From Chimonanthus salicifolius (taxonomy: Eukaryota > Streptophyta > Magnoliopsida > Laurales > Calycanthaceae), in assembly GCA_013350335.1 (NCBI GenBank), contig CM023539.1:22685043-22749042 (forward strand): a stretch of DNA of 64,000 nt, given 5' to 3'. A model generated the notes under the pieces. It did no database searches. It was not told the DNA's origin and worked only from the letters and a program-made list of their open reading frames with translations. Positions 11,791 through 25,637 of this stretch are shown in pieces; position 1 is the first letter of the stretch, and each line of letters starts with the position of its first letter. A program made the position numbers and the translations under genes.

Positions 11791-13484
11791 AGAGCACCTC
11801 GTGGGGCGGACTTAACTAATGCAACCATGCAAGAAGAGTCAAGTCCAAATGCTAAACTTTCGTCCTCTTCCATTTTGAATCCGACCCTTCCCAACTGTTT
11901 TCTCTCTTCTTGCTTTGGTTCAGCTGTTGTTTATCTCTTTCCTTGTGTTTTTTTCCATTTTATTGGCTTCTCTCCAACTTATTTATTCCCTTCTCTGCCA
12001 ATTTTCTTGATCTCCACCACCCAGAAGAAGACGAAGAAGATCTTCTCTTCTCTCCATACTTCCTCCTCCTCCTATTGTTGGAGTCTTGAAATCTGGGTTT
12101 CTCAACGTAGGTACGCCTGGCTCTCAGGATTGATTATCTGTCAGTTTTTCTTTTGATAGATTGAACTAGTATTGGACACACCCAGGTGTATATATATATA
12201 TACAACACCCCATTTTTTGGCCAACGACAGATGCCCGCTAACGCCTGTTTCAACATATCAATTGTTTTGTCCTCTGGTGTAATGTGGAATGGAATGTTGA
12301 CTCTGCCCACATTTATTGTAGTTTTTCGCGTATTATAAATGGCCGAACAGATTTAAGTAAGAGAGATCTTTTGAACCGGCTAATCCAATGTGTTCAATTA
12401 GAGGAGGAATGTTCGACAAACAAGAAATTTAGAAAAACAAATTTCAAGTGTTCTTCATCATTATTCATAGTTTTCAAAGGCTATATTAGGATGAATGGGA
12501 ACTGAGGTACTTCTCTGAAAAGTGACATTTACTAATGTCCATTTAGGTTTCCCAAAGGAAAATTACTTTTATAAAAAAATAACCATGCTTCAACAATAAA
12601 TTGACTAAATCTACTTGCAATTTCATTTAAAATGTTCCAGCTATCCGTTGAAAGAATAGCTTCTTACCTAACTACAAGAGTATGAACTATGAACAATGGT
12701 TACTTCTACTCGAAACAGTTCCTTTGGGTGTACTGAAAAATAAGAATCCACTTATTTGACAGAGTTTTAGAATGGTTCTTTCTACTGAAAAATAAGAATC
12801 CACTTATTTGACAGACTTTTAGAATGGTTCTTTCTTGTTTAGGCTGTGGTTTGTTGTAGACTGGGAGTACAAAAATGTATCTAGATGAGAAAAATTTTAA
12901 CTGAAACTTTCTTCCCAAATATTATAACATAAACTTAACTAACTGGTTTTGGTACTCCTTTGGGCAAAAAATTTCTACATCATATTCGCAGTGTTGCAGG
13001 CTACTAGTGTTGTTTACCTGTTTAGCGGCTTATTGTGTGATGATTTGGCCCAACGATGGAAGAAAGCATCCAACCAATATATAGTGTGTTATGCATACAC
13101 CACTGCAAGTTGGTACAGTTTGCAGGTGGAATCGGGAATTATAACTTGGGGAGAAAAAGTATAAATTGCAATTTGGGAGGGGTAATATCCAAAATTTAAA
13201 TGTCCCTTTAAGGTGGCTTCGTAACCTTTCTTTATCAAGGGAGGATTTTACAATTTTGGGGACCAATGGCTCTGCTCTCCATGACCCTGGTTTGGCCTTT
13301 ACTACACCAATATTTAATGAATTCGACCGGAAATTAAAAAAAAAAAAAGCTCATCATAGTCAAGTAGAAGATCATTTTTCCATCTTTCAACCTACCATGT
13401 TTTTTTTGGGGAACATAAACCAAATTAAAGACCTTCGGTTTGCAGATTCTTGCTTACTCTGCTCAAAGGCCAAGGAGAAACGAC
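11791..13484 (+). promoter_or_regulatory. 5' leader with uORFs and a leader intron (copy A)
   Basis: The leader appears to be split by an intron: donor after ACGTAG at 12110/12111, acceptor TTTGCAG ending at 13445, then 39 bases to the start codon. The first leader exon has two upstream ATGs. The one at 11819 opens a closed 19-codon uORF ending in TGA at 11878. The one at 11827 opens a longer frame that crosses the donor site. Leader introns and translationally active uORFs are known from plant plasma-membrane H+-ATPase genes, so control of translation is plausible, but it is inferred here. No ATG occurs between the acceptor and the main start, which has G at -3 and G at +4. Confidence 0.6.
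12730..12837. repeat. Tandem duplication of about 55 bp in the leader intron
   Basis: The block CTGAAAAATAAGAATCCACT through AGAATGGTTCTTTCT occurs twice in tandem. The same duplication is present in copy B at about 46175-46283, so it predates the segmental duplication. Confidence 0.85.
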
Positions 13485-14442
13485 ATGGATGAGAAATCAG
13501 TTGCCCTTGAAGCTATCAATAAGGAAGCTGTTGATCTGGTATATATTTCAGAATTATTTACCGTGTTTGATTATTTCTTGCTTATCATGAAGTTTAGAAA
13601 TTCACTTTCTCAAGTTCAAATATCCTTTTAATTGATGTATGCACTAGGAGACGCTTAGTGTTATGAGTTTTTCAGAAACAAGAAGACTTAGAATTGTACA
13701 TAAGCTCCTTTTAGTTTGATTAGAGTTGTTGTAGCTGAGATCTTTTCAATTAAAATCCAATTATTGTAACTGCTTCCTTTTGTATAAATCAGTTAGCATC
13801 ATTGCGACCAGTCAAATTCTTTCAGTGGTATGCTATATAGCTCAAAATCGAATTTTCATTTCTTGTTTGTTTTGTTTGCTTAAATGTGTCATAATCTTTA
13901 CAGGAGAACATCCCTCTAGAGGAAGTTTTTGAAAATCTAAAATGTACACGAGAAGGCCTAACCTCTACTGCTGTTGAAGAACGTCTGGAACTGTTTGGAT
14001 ACAACAAACTTGAAGAGAAAAAGGTCAACTTTAATATTCTAAATGATTCTTTAGTTCACATGGAAAGGCTTAATCTCCATTGTTTCATTTTCCAATCTCT
14101 CCACAGGAAAGTAAGTTTTTGAAGTTCTTGGGATTTATGTGGAATCCATTATCCTGGGTCATGGAAGCCGCTGGTATCATGGCCATAGCTCTTGCAAATG
14201 GAGGGGTAACTGACAGAATCACATTCAATCTTTGCTTTCAATATATATCTTATCTAGTTTTAAAATTATGAACTCTTTTATCATTTTGGAAAAACTCTGT
14301 TCAGGGAAAGGGTCCAGATTACCAAGATTTTATTGGCATCTTGGTGCTGCTTTTTGTTAACTCTACTATAAGCTTTATAGAAGAAAATAATGCTGGTAAT
14401 GCAGCTGCAGCACTTATGGCTCGGCTTGCTCCCAAGGCAAAG
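13485..14442 (+). CDS. Copy A exons 1-4: N-terminus, M1 and M2
   Basis: Exon 1 (13485-13538) carries the start codon and residues 1-18. Exon 2 (13904-14023, residues 19-58) is the cytosolic N-terminal part of the actuator domain. Exon 3 (14107-14205, residues 59-91) begins [10 protein letters not shown] and contains M1. Exon 4 (14305-14442, residues 92-137) begins GKGPDYQDF and contains M2 with Asn110, followed by [18 protein letters not shown]. All four are in phase 0. Confidence 0.93.
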
Positions 14443-17400
14443 GTATCCCTCATTGTAGTCTCACAATGTGTGGAAAAGCTTTAACTTCTTGTCTAATTTG
14501 CATCCAGTAAGAGAGTTTCTTATGTCTGGATTTGTCTGAAACATGATGCTTACCATCAGGTTCTCCGAGATGGGAAATGGAGTGAGGAAGATGCTTCTGT
14601 GCTTGTTCCAGGTGACATAATTAGTATTAAACTTGGAGATATCATTCCAGCTGATGCACGTCTTCTTGAGGGAGATCCCTTAAAAATTGATCAGGTATCA
14701 CACAAATTTGAATTGAAGAAATGATGCCCAGTAGAACATTGTACACTTGTGGACTGACTTTGGACAATTACCCTGCATGGATACTTGAATGTAGATCAGA
14801 TTTAGTCAGTTCTATTTGCCACCATAGTGTTTGATATGAGCGAAAAATATTCATGCGATAATTATAAAAGAAAAAAAAGAAGGAACTAGCCTCTATTTCT
14901 AAACATGATAGGGAAGATAAAAGAAGTTACATAATTTCCAAATGGAGTAAATAAAACCTTAGACATTTGAACATTTGTTCTGAATGAGAGAGAGAGAGAG
15001 AAAGATCTAAGAACTTGACATTTCATACTACGAAATTTTTATACTTCATCTGGATGAATGAAAAGGACAGTCTTTCCTGAAAAGCAACAAATTTTAACTG
15101 CAAATAAAAGAATGCTTATTTTCAAGAAAATACTTTCCTTTCTATGCATCCAAACTATGCCTAACATCAATAGCTAAAGTTGTAATTTTATCTTATTTCA
15201 ATTTTAGGGAGAAAAAACTTGTTGAACAACAACAGGATTTAGGATAAGATATACTTTAAGCTATTTTTGAGACTTCAAACATGGATGTGCTTGGGTTGTG
15301 TAGGCAATTACTTTATTCTCTGTCTAACCCTAGCATACACAAAACAACCATAAGAATGGAACCCCTACTAAATGCCCTTGCTTAAGTGGATCAAATGGAT
15401 TGATTTTTTGTGTGTACATTGTTCATTTCTCTTTTAGAAACTTGAGCTTTTCTTTTGAAAGTTTAAACAGTACATGTTTTGAGGAAAAATAGTTAGCTTC
15501 TCTAGAATGGACGTCCTATTTTAAAATTGTTAAATTTGACTCGTCAGTCTGCTCTCACTGGAGAATCACTCCCAGTAACAAAGCACCCTAGTGATGGAGT
15601 GTACTCGGGATCAACATGCAAACAAGGGGAAATTGAAGCCATTGTCATCGCCACTGGAGTTCACACTTTCTTCGGAAAAGCAGCTCATCTTGTGGACACT
15701 ACTACACATGTTGGGCATTTTCAACAGGTGAATATCCATGACTTTCAGGTTATCTTCATCTTTGTTCAAGTTGAACATATTTATACCAGAAACTGCTGAC
15801 TCTGGGAATATCCTCAAACACAATCACTAAGGATTTGTCTACAGAAGAATTTCCATGGCGTTGGTTGATATTTTCTAATTATGTCAGAATCTCTAGTTTA
15901 TAGTCATTTCCTCATTACCCTTGTGTAAGTGATGGTTTCATATTTGGATTTTTCAGGTTTTGACTTCAATTGGAAACTTCTGTATTTGCTCAATTGCTAT
16001 TGGGATGATTATCGAAATTATTGTCATTTATGGGTTGCAAAATAGGAATTATCGTATTGGCATTGATAACCTTCTTGTGCTTCTTATTGGCGGGATCCCA
16101 ATTGCAATGCCAACTGTCCTTTCTGTGACAATGGCCATTGGATCACACCGCTTATCACTGCAGGTTCGTTAATCAGTTTTGCTAATAGGATTAGGGTAAT
16201 ATGATTGTTGTCAAAAGATTAGAATCTTAACATTTATCTTACCATTGTGTAGGGTGCCATAACAAAGAGAATGACAGCTATTGAAGAAATGGCTGGCATG
16301 GATGTGCTATGCAGTGATAAAACAGGAACATTAACTCTTAACAAGCTTACTGTGGACAAGAATATGATTGAGGTATACTCATCTACCCTTTCCTATTGCA
16401 TTTCTGTGGGTTGTGATGAATCTTTCTGTGTGAAACTAAATTGGCAGAAACCTGTATTTTTAAGCAGTAATTATCTATGCAAAGGTGCAATTAAACAAAG
16501 AAAAATGTAAATTTCTAAAATATATATGAATTATCTATCAGAGAACAGAAATCTTGATGCCCCTTTTGTGAAACCCTTTAAAGAATGGAATTTAAAGAAC
16601 CTGAATACGATTAGTCTCATTGCAAGCAGTTGACAAATGAATTCTGGACCACGAACTGAGTGATATTTTCATGTCATCAATACCAATATAGGTTTTTTCT
16701 AGATCTGTCGACAAGGATACTGTTCTGTTGATGGCTGCAAGAGCTTCAAGGTTGGAAAATCAAGATGCCATTGATACTGCTATTGTTTCAATGTTGTCAG
16801 ACCCCAAGGAGGTAATGAATTGATTTTTGTCTTAAATGCCATGCACTCTGCTTATTATCATTATTTCTTTAGTTGAAGGTTGAAATATTAACATGTAGCT
16901 GTCTTCTGTACTTTGTTTTTTACTATGAATTTTTATTGATTCCACCTACTCATTTGAAACAATTTTTCTTTTTAAATTAGGAACATTATTATATGATTTT
17001 TTACTCAATCGGTAGATTTGTAAAAACCTAATTGGTGCTGTCTAATTGGGTTGTTTTCCTCATCTGGTATATTTACGAAAGCTAACTACTCGTCTTATTA
17101 ATATGACGGTTGAAGCTCATCATCTTCTTGAATTTTGATTGATCCAATATTTCTTCAATATAGGGAGCTTATTTTGTTTGCTTTTATCTTTTAATATATG
17201 ATTTTAAATCGTTTAAGATGTTTCCACAATCTATTGAAAGGCTCGAGCAGGAATTCAAGAGATTCATTTCCTTCCCTTCAACCCTACTGACAAGAGAACA
17301 GCACTCACGTACTTAGATGCTGATGGTAAAATGCACAGAGTGAGCAAAGGAGCACCAGAGCAGGTAAAATTTTTATGTCATGCCTTTTTGTATATTCTCA

Positions 17401-20400
17401 GTATAGGCTGTTGAGAGTGGTTCTGGAACATAAAAGGTTGGATGTGCATCAGCAAGGAATGTTAGTTTTCTAAAAATGAAAAATCCCCCAATGGGTGGGG
17501 TGAATATATTTCATTAGTTTCTTCCTTAGAAGGCTAAGTTCAGTTCTATGCCAACCAAGGCAGCTATTATTTATCTGTAACATGGTACAAATTATTGATT
17601 TATTTTTGTTCTCTCTCTATAGATCCTAAACTTGGCATGGAACAAGTCTGACATTGAACGACGAGTACATGCAATAATCGACAAATTTGCTGAACGTGGT
17701 CTTCGTTCACTTGCAGTTGCTTATCAAGTAATTTAGCTTTTCTTTTCCTTATTATTATTTTTCCAGGCCTAATAAGTATACTCTCTGCGTTGGCTAATGA
17801 ATTGGAGTTTTGTTTTCTCAAGGAGGTACCTCAGGGTACTAAAGAAAGTCCCGGTGGACCCTGGGAATTCATTGGTCTTCTCCCTTTATTCGATCCTCCA
17901 CGCCATGATAGTGCCGAAACAATTGCAAGAGCTTTGGATCTTGGAGTTAGTGTTAAGATGATCACAGGTATTTGTGGAACTGTGACACCCAGCATTTCAT
18001 CTGTTTTTTCACCTACATGTCAGTGTTGTGAACTGAAGATTTTGAAAAACTGATTAAATGGTTAGACTTGACCAAAGCATATACTATGTCATAAAGGTGA
18101 GCAACTAGAAACTTTCATCAGGCTAATTACTTATACTATGCATCTAATATAATACAAGCATCTCGGATTTTGCAAGTGGTCTATTTGATAAAGGCAAATA
18201 GCTTTGAAAATTAATGTTATCGTTATGTGAAATATCCTATCCTATAGAGAAGACCTGTATTTCTTAGTTTATGTAGATGCATGATAGATTGTATACCTCA
18301 CTATGACAACATAACCATAAATCTCAAAACGATTCACATGGTTTAATGTGCTACTACTTTAAGAGTTCTAAGTTACTCATGGAACTGATAAATCACACAT
18401 TTTCTAAATTGAATTTACCCTTCATGATTGGATTCCCATTCCTCATATTTTCTTTGTCAAACCTCATCCAACTTCAAGAAAGTGTTTGTTATTACTCAGT
18501 TATAGGGTAAGAATTATTTGGAGGCAAAATAGGAAATATGTTGTCAAGATTATGGGCTTTTTGACAGATGGCTCTCTTGTGATGCTTTGTTCTTGTTAGT
18601 GCACTCTTTTCACTATTTTTATTTTCTCAATATAATCTCTTCTGGTTTGTTTCTATCCTTGCTTGTTTTATACATATATATCAATAAAATATCTTTTTAA
18701 CATAGATAAAGAAGTTGGAATTGGTGGCTTTCATATTTCAATGAAACTAGTTTTCTTTGATACAATAGTACATATGCAATAAATGCTCCTTTGTTGAAAC
18801 CATAATAGGTGACCAATTGGCAATTGCTAAGGAAACTGGTCGACGGCTAGGAATGGGTACAAATATGTATCCATCTTCATCTCTCTTGGGAGAAAACAAG
18901 GATGAGTCAATTGCAGCTTTACCAATCGATGAGCTTATTGAGAAAGCCGATGGTTTTGCTGGTGTCTTTCCTGGTAAATTTTGTCACTCATTCTGTATGG
19001 TTTATGAATATATATCAATATGTTTATGCCCTATTCTATGTTTTTCTATAGAGCATAAGTATGAGATTGTGAAAAAACTGCAAGCTAGAAAGCACATTTG
19101 TGGAATGACCGGAGATGGGGTCAATGATGCACCTGCATTAAAGAAGGCAGATATAGGAATTGCCGTGGCAGATGCAACAGATGCTGCTAGAAGTGCTTCC
19201 GACATAGTTCTAACAGAACCAGGGTTGAGTGTAATTATTAGTGCTGTTTTAACAAGTCGTGCCATTTTCCAAAGAATGAAGAACTATACGGTAATTTTGC
19301 ACTTTTACTTCCATTATACATTTTCATTTGCTCTTTTCCATCAGGCCCTCTCTTTGTTAATGTAGCTAGCACATATGAAGAATCGACTATTTTTTTATGA
19401 ATGTTCTATAGTGTAATATCTTACAGTAATGGCTTGAGAGGGACAAATGGTTTATATAAATTCAAATTGTGGAAGGAGATAGATTATAAAAAAGAAGTAG
19501 ATACCATTATACCTTAAAATCAAGAAAATATTACTCATTCAACAACTTCTCTTCTTTCAGTAGTCTCAAATCTATTTGGCTCTTGAAGAAATAAACATGA
19601 TATATTTACATCAGGAGATAAAATCCATGTGCAATTGGCTTATCAAAGTGTATTACTTGCATGTTTTCAATGCATGACTTACAATTATTTATTTATTTGT
19701 TTTTGATTGGGAGGATTGGGGGTATTCGCGGTGTGAAGAGAGATTATCAAATACACATTTCTGGAACCCTTATGGTACCCACCTAAATGGAACCAATTTG
19801 GGGAGAGTGATTTACTTATTTTGTGAGAACCCTTTGTGTTTCCCTTAACACTTACAATGATATATCTAACAAGATAGTTTTGATGTGGAGATGGTGCAAT
19901 TGAAATATTGCAATAGGAAAAACAAAACACATAAATATACCACGAAAGGAAAGAAAGAATTCAACATACTTCAACTTTGATGCCTACATCTAGGGTGAAA
20001 AGGATGGAGATGACTTCAAAACATAATGAGAGAATTGCAATGTACCAAGCACACATCTTGAATGACTCACCACTCTCAATCTCAAAAACTCTTAGAAATA
20101 CAAAGAACTCTCACAAAGTCTCTCTCAACCACTCTCCAGAGAGACCTAAAGGACAAACCCCAAATTTATGTGTTGTCACATTTGTGGGTTTAAGCCTATC
20201 TTATATAAACTTTGGATCTCCAAAATTGTGGAGAGAAATGTCATTAAATAATATTATTTAATTGCTAGTACAACTTTTAACTTTGACAATCTCCACCTTG
20301 GTGAGTAGTTGCTGTCGTCCAACTAAAACTTAGCCCATGGGATGGTTGCAAAGCACCAACCTTGCTAGTAAAACTTCTAGTTTTAACAATCTCCACCTTG

Positions 20401-23400
20401 GTAAGAGCTTCGTTATAGCCTCCATGAGATACTCATCAACTCTTTCTCCATATACCTACTAATGCCTAATGCTTTTACTAATCATCGACTAATTTCAATA
20501 ATGCTTGAACTTGCCAACATAAAATAATTTATCAATATGCTTGCGATATTGTCATTGGTGTGAATTTTCTTAAATGGATAACATCATATATGAAATCACT
20601 TCTTCTATATAGTGAAACCTGAAATCAATATGCTTTGTTTTTCCATGATAAATTTGATTTTTTGCTAAGCATACTGGACTTTGACTATCATGAAAGACAC
20701 ATGGTTTATCTTGTGCCAAAACCAAACCCACCAACCAAACCCCCAAATGGCATCCTTAACCGTTTATGTGTCCGTCATATACTTTACCTCTGTAGTAGAT
20801 AAATTGATTGTGAATTGCAGCATCAACGTCTAACTAATGAGACCACCTGCAAATGTGAAAACATAGCCTATTGTTGATTTCTTTTGTCAAGATCACTTGC
20901 ATGGTTGAAATCTCTATACGTAATAACAGTGTTTTTTATTGTTATTCCTATCAAAATCAGCACGACATCCAATGTACCTTTCAAAGAGTGCAAAATTCAT
21001 TAACAACTTGCCAATAGACTATTCTTAGATTACCTTTTAAAAAAAAAATAGACTATTCTTAGATTTGTCATGTATCTGCTAACCACACTCGTTGGTGCAT
21101 ACCAAGGCCTACATAATGTTACCAACTGCACTTGAATATGGAACCCTTGACATGCATTCTCTTTCATCATCAATGGTTGGTTACTAACTTACTATGTTAC
21201 AGAAAACTTGAAATGGACTGCTAGAGAAGTAACCATCAGCTTACAGTCCTCATCAATACAATAGAGCTATTCAACTTTCTCAATGTACTTCTCCCAGACA
21301 AACATAATCTACCCATTTTTCTCTCTTTCAATTTCATACGTAGGTTTTCCTTTGCAGGACCTAAACCCTTTCATCTCAAACTCATTGTTGAGTTGGGCTT
21401 TTAACTTGTAATTTTTTAACATGTTCTCAATAGTGATTAATGTGTTATCAACATAAATCTCCAAATAAAAAAATTATCTAAATTTGGTTAATGTGCAATT
21501 GAAACATTGTATAGAAAAACAAAATCAAATAAATCACACAAGCATACGACACTAGGCAAGATAAAAATTAAAAGTGTTCGCCATTGATGCCTACATCCAC
21601 GGACAAAAGGGATGAAGACTTCATTAATCAGAAGAGAGAAGAAAATTGAGACTCATAATGTACCAAGAACAAATCCAAAGAGGCTCACCATTCTCAATCT
21701 CACATACAAAGAACTCTAAAAATACAGAAATGGGACTCTTGCAAAATCTAACACTCTAAAAATAGACCCAAAGGAAGAACTCCAAATTTTTGGAGTGTCA
21801 CAATTGTGGGCCTAAGCCTCTCTTATATAGACTTTGGATATTCAAATTTAGAGAGGAAAAAACTCTACAAAATCTCATAAAATAATATTATTGAAATGGA
21901 TATGGAAAGAGATATAAGAAGAAGCAGCTTGAGCCAGCAAAAAAGAAGTTGCTCCTGTTGTCCAACTACTAACTAACCTATGTGTTGGTGGCAAAGCACC
22001 GAGCTCGTTATTACAAATTCTAACTTTAACAACTATTAGTGTATAAAGAATAAAGTATTTAAGAGTTTAGATTGACCATAGAATGGACCATATAGAAATA
22101 TTTATTTAAAAAAAAAAATCATTTCTTTCTTTTCATCTAGATCATTGAGAAATTGGTTCTTTGTTCTACAACATGTTCAACTCATGCAAACATAAATGAA
22201 AAGCACCTTACATACTCTTATTTTGGAAATTTTACACCTTGTACTTGTAGAAAAAAAAACTTATTGAAGGTTAGGTAGTCCTTAAAAATATGATAAAATT
22301 GTAAAAACATGCATTCAAGTTCTATTTGACTTTATTATATTCTTTCTTAATAATTAAAAGACGCATGGTTTGAAAATCGAACTAACTGTATTCACGTACT
22401 GTCATTAGTTCGCATTTTGAGAAACTTTATCAATAAAATCATTATCCCTCTAAATTATAAAAATGAATATTTTCTAAATAATAATAATAATAAAGTAATT
22501 ATATCGAATATTTTTATAGGATCAAACAGAGAAGTAAAACTAAAAAAACCGACTCTAAATAAATGAATTTTTTACTAATGATGATCATAATCACGATGCC
22601 ATTAATCTCTTTATAACATAAGTTTTTTGCTCTTAGAACTCATTCTCTTTGTTGTATTACTTGGATGTAGTTTCTTATCTTATTAAAACTGTTAAGAAAA
22701 AGAAAAAAAATGCTTTTATATTTTTTTATAAAATATAACTTGTGTAAGATGCAATACTTATTACTTGAGATGTAGAAATTGACATTATCATGGCCTGTCT
22801 TTGTATGCAGATCTATGCAGTCTCCATCACCATACGTATTGTGGTAATCTCTCTCTCTTTCTTTATTTATATATATATGCGGTAATTCTACCCCACGACA
22901 CAAGGAAAATACCATTACATGCGAAACTATCTTCCATTCGTTTCGTACACATTATGGAAACCCATCTTTGCCGTTTCTCACGAAATCTCCACAGGACCAC
23001 AGATGGCATCATTCACTTCTTCATCTTCCTTTGATGACTCAATTTTTCCTTTTTTTCACTAGCGCAACTCTTGTGATTTCTCCTCATCTCCGTTTTCGAG
23101 TAAGTTTCTTGGGTTATAATTAAAGCTCGACTTGGAAAAGAATATGTAGAATTGGTCGTAGGAGCTATAGAAAGAACTCTTGGATGATGAAGATGAAGAA
23201 GAGAAGGGAAAGGTACTGTAACAAGTTACAAATAATAAAAAGAGGAAGAAATAAAGGAATATGATAATTTTGGCATGTCAAATTTGAATCCCCTTCTGAC
23301 CCAACCCTCTACAACGCAGTAGGTTCATAACTCAAATGATCATTCCCGGACAATAATATTTGTGGCGTTATCTTCAAGGCCAAAAATACAAATGTAGGCT

Positions 23401-25600
23401 TCTTGTCTTTTCCAATTATCTCCATTTCTATGCTTTCTATTGAACGAGTCTCACATTGAAAGTATAAAGAGATCTAGGGGTTTGTAAAGGACTTGGGTCA
23501 TTCCACCTATCAGAATAGTCTTTTGAGATTGATACCGAGGTCCTAACATCTTTGTTCCAATCACAAGGGTTTATCTGCAGTTGGCTGCATTATCATATGC
23601 AAGCAATTCCAATACCATGAGAAAAGGATCAGTGGGTCTTTCCTCCTTCATCTAGATATTGGTAGATTGGATTTGGGAAGGAGCTGGGCAAAATGGTACC
23701 GACAAAAGAAAGATAAAGGTGGAGAGCGACGGAGACAGCTAGGCAGGGGCGAATTAAGGTGGAGCGCAAAGTTTCATAGAAGTGTAGGCAGCTGAAAGGA
23801 GATGGATTCAATTGCCTATTTTCCCTATTATGTAAGAAGAGACAAACTAAAGCAGAGTTTGAATGGCCCTAGTGTTGGCTGTGCAAGAAAATCATACAGA
23901 ACCAATAAAATCGAATTTCTCATCTTTTTATAGCCTCATCTCCACCTAGCTCTTGGATGCCATTAGATTTCACATCTCTTCAATCAATTTCCACCAACCC
24001 CTCTCTCCTCTTTGCAACATCTACAATCCCAGTTGTTATCAGTGTCAAATGACCTGGAATGGCCAAAACCCATTTCTTATCCATCTTCAACACAAATGAA
24101 TTTTCTCTGTGGTCATATTGCCTTTCATCACCACCACTAGCCCAACTGTGGGCCTTTGTCTTCCCCAATTTATTCTTCCACGCAGATCTCAAGGTTCTAG
24201 TGCATTTCTATTTACCATTTTTTTCAGCTTCTAGAACTGGAACCAAATTACATTATGAAAATTTTCTTGTTCCATATACTTATGTGAGTCAATTTAAAGA
24301 TAAATGAAAAAAAAAAAAGGGAAATCAGGATCTAAAAATATCATTTGATGCATGAAACAATAAGATCTGAAAACGTATGTCAAAAAATACAATTGATTGG
24401 AAAATCATAATCTACAAGGCAAAGTTCATCTTCCATAGGCTTTACACGTTTGGTAGTATTGTTGGGAAAGAGCTTGGGAGTGTTGTAAGGAAGTTGGGTA
24501 AAAAAGTGTAGGCAGCAATGGATAAGATACCGTTTATGTGGTATCCCCTGCTGTGTTTCAAAGACGGAGATGGAGACGAAGACAATGGACACTGAAGGAA
24601 TTTTGAACAGTCAAAATAGCCGTTGTACGGAGCAAATGGTATGTTCTATCGCACCTTAAGACCTTTCAGGGTTTTCACAGCGCATAACTGCCGTGTATAC
24701 GAATAGCGTTCCCCAGACAAGTTTGCACTAAGGCTGCGTATGGACGATGGAAAATATTGCTGCGAGTTCACAAGTTTTCCGTTGAATAAGGTTTCTTTTC
24801 ATCAATATTTTTTTTATCTAATTTGATAATTACATTAGAAAAGACATAAGAAATTTTGTTTCGTATCTGTTAATCGAGAAAACTTATTTCATGATAATCA
24901 TTGATATTTTAGCTAAAAAAATTCTGTCAATTCTTTTGAAACTATCATCCATAAAACTTTTAAATTTCCATTAGAATTTCAACTAAAAATTTCAGCTGAG
25001 ATTATAGTTGAAACTTTCAACCAAAAATATCATCCAAAATTTCTGAAATTTTAATTGAAATTTCTGCTCAAAATTTCGATAAAAATCTTCTGAAGTTTTA
25101 GTCGAAATTTCCAGGTTTCAGCCTCATTCCATCTGAAATGATTGAAATCCAGCCCATTGCAGAAGACGAGGAAAAGGAAAATGGAGAAAAATAAGAGAAG
25201 GTAGAGGAAAAAGAAGAAAATTAGAGAAGAAAAATAAGGACGAAGGAAAGAAGTAAAAGGAGGAGGAAGAATGTGGTTTTCCTTTGAGGAACATAAAACT
25301 GTCGATTCAGTTTAATAAAAAAAATGGATAACAAATAAATCAGAAAAAATGAAAAAAAATAAAAATAAACTAACGGTGAAGGAGATGATAGGTACCTGTG
25401 CTCGAATGGTAAACTGCCAGTGAATTGACGTTAGAGGGAGTCGCGGGAGCGAGAGAGGAGAGAGTTTTTGTTTGAGGAGGGGTAACGATATGGAGTGGTA
25501 ACATGGTTACCCACTGAGGTGAAGGGGTTTTCATTTCTATGTATTGAGAGGTAAATCCGACGCAGCTTTCCCCCTTGCAGCTCGTTACCTAACGGGGGAA

Positions 25601-25637
<37 letters not shown>

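Noticed and set aside
11779..12156. 125-codon frame at the 5' end of the pump gene
   Set aside because: It begins at a non-ATG position and runs across the leader splice donor; treated as leader with uORFs instead.
23980..24192. 70-codon minus-strand frame in intron 15
   Set aside because: The homologous region of copy B has a deletion that destroys it and no domain is recognisable.
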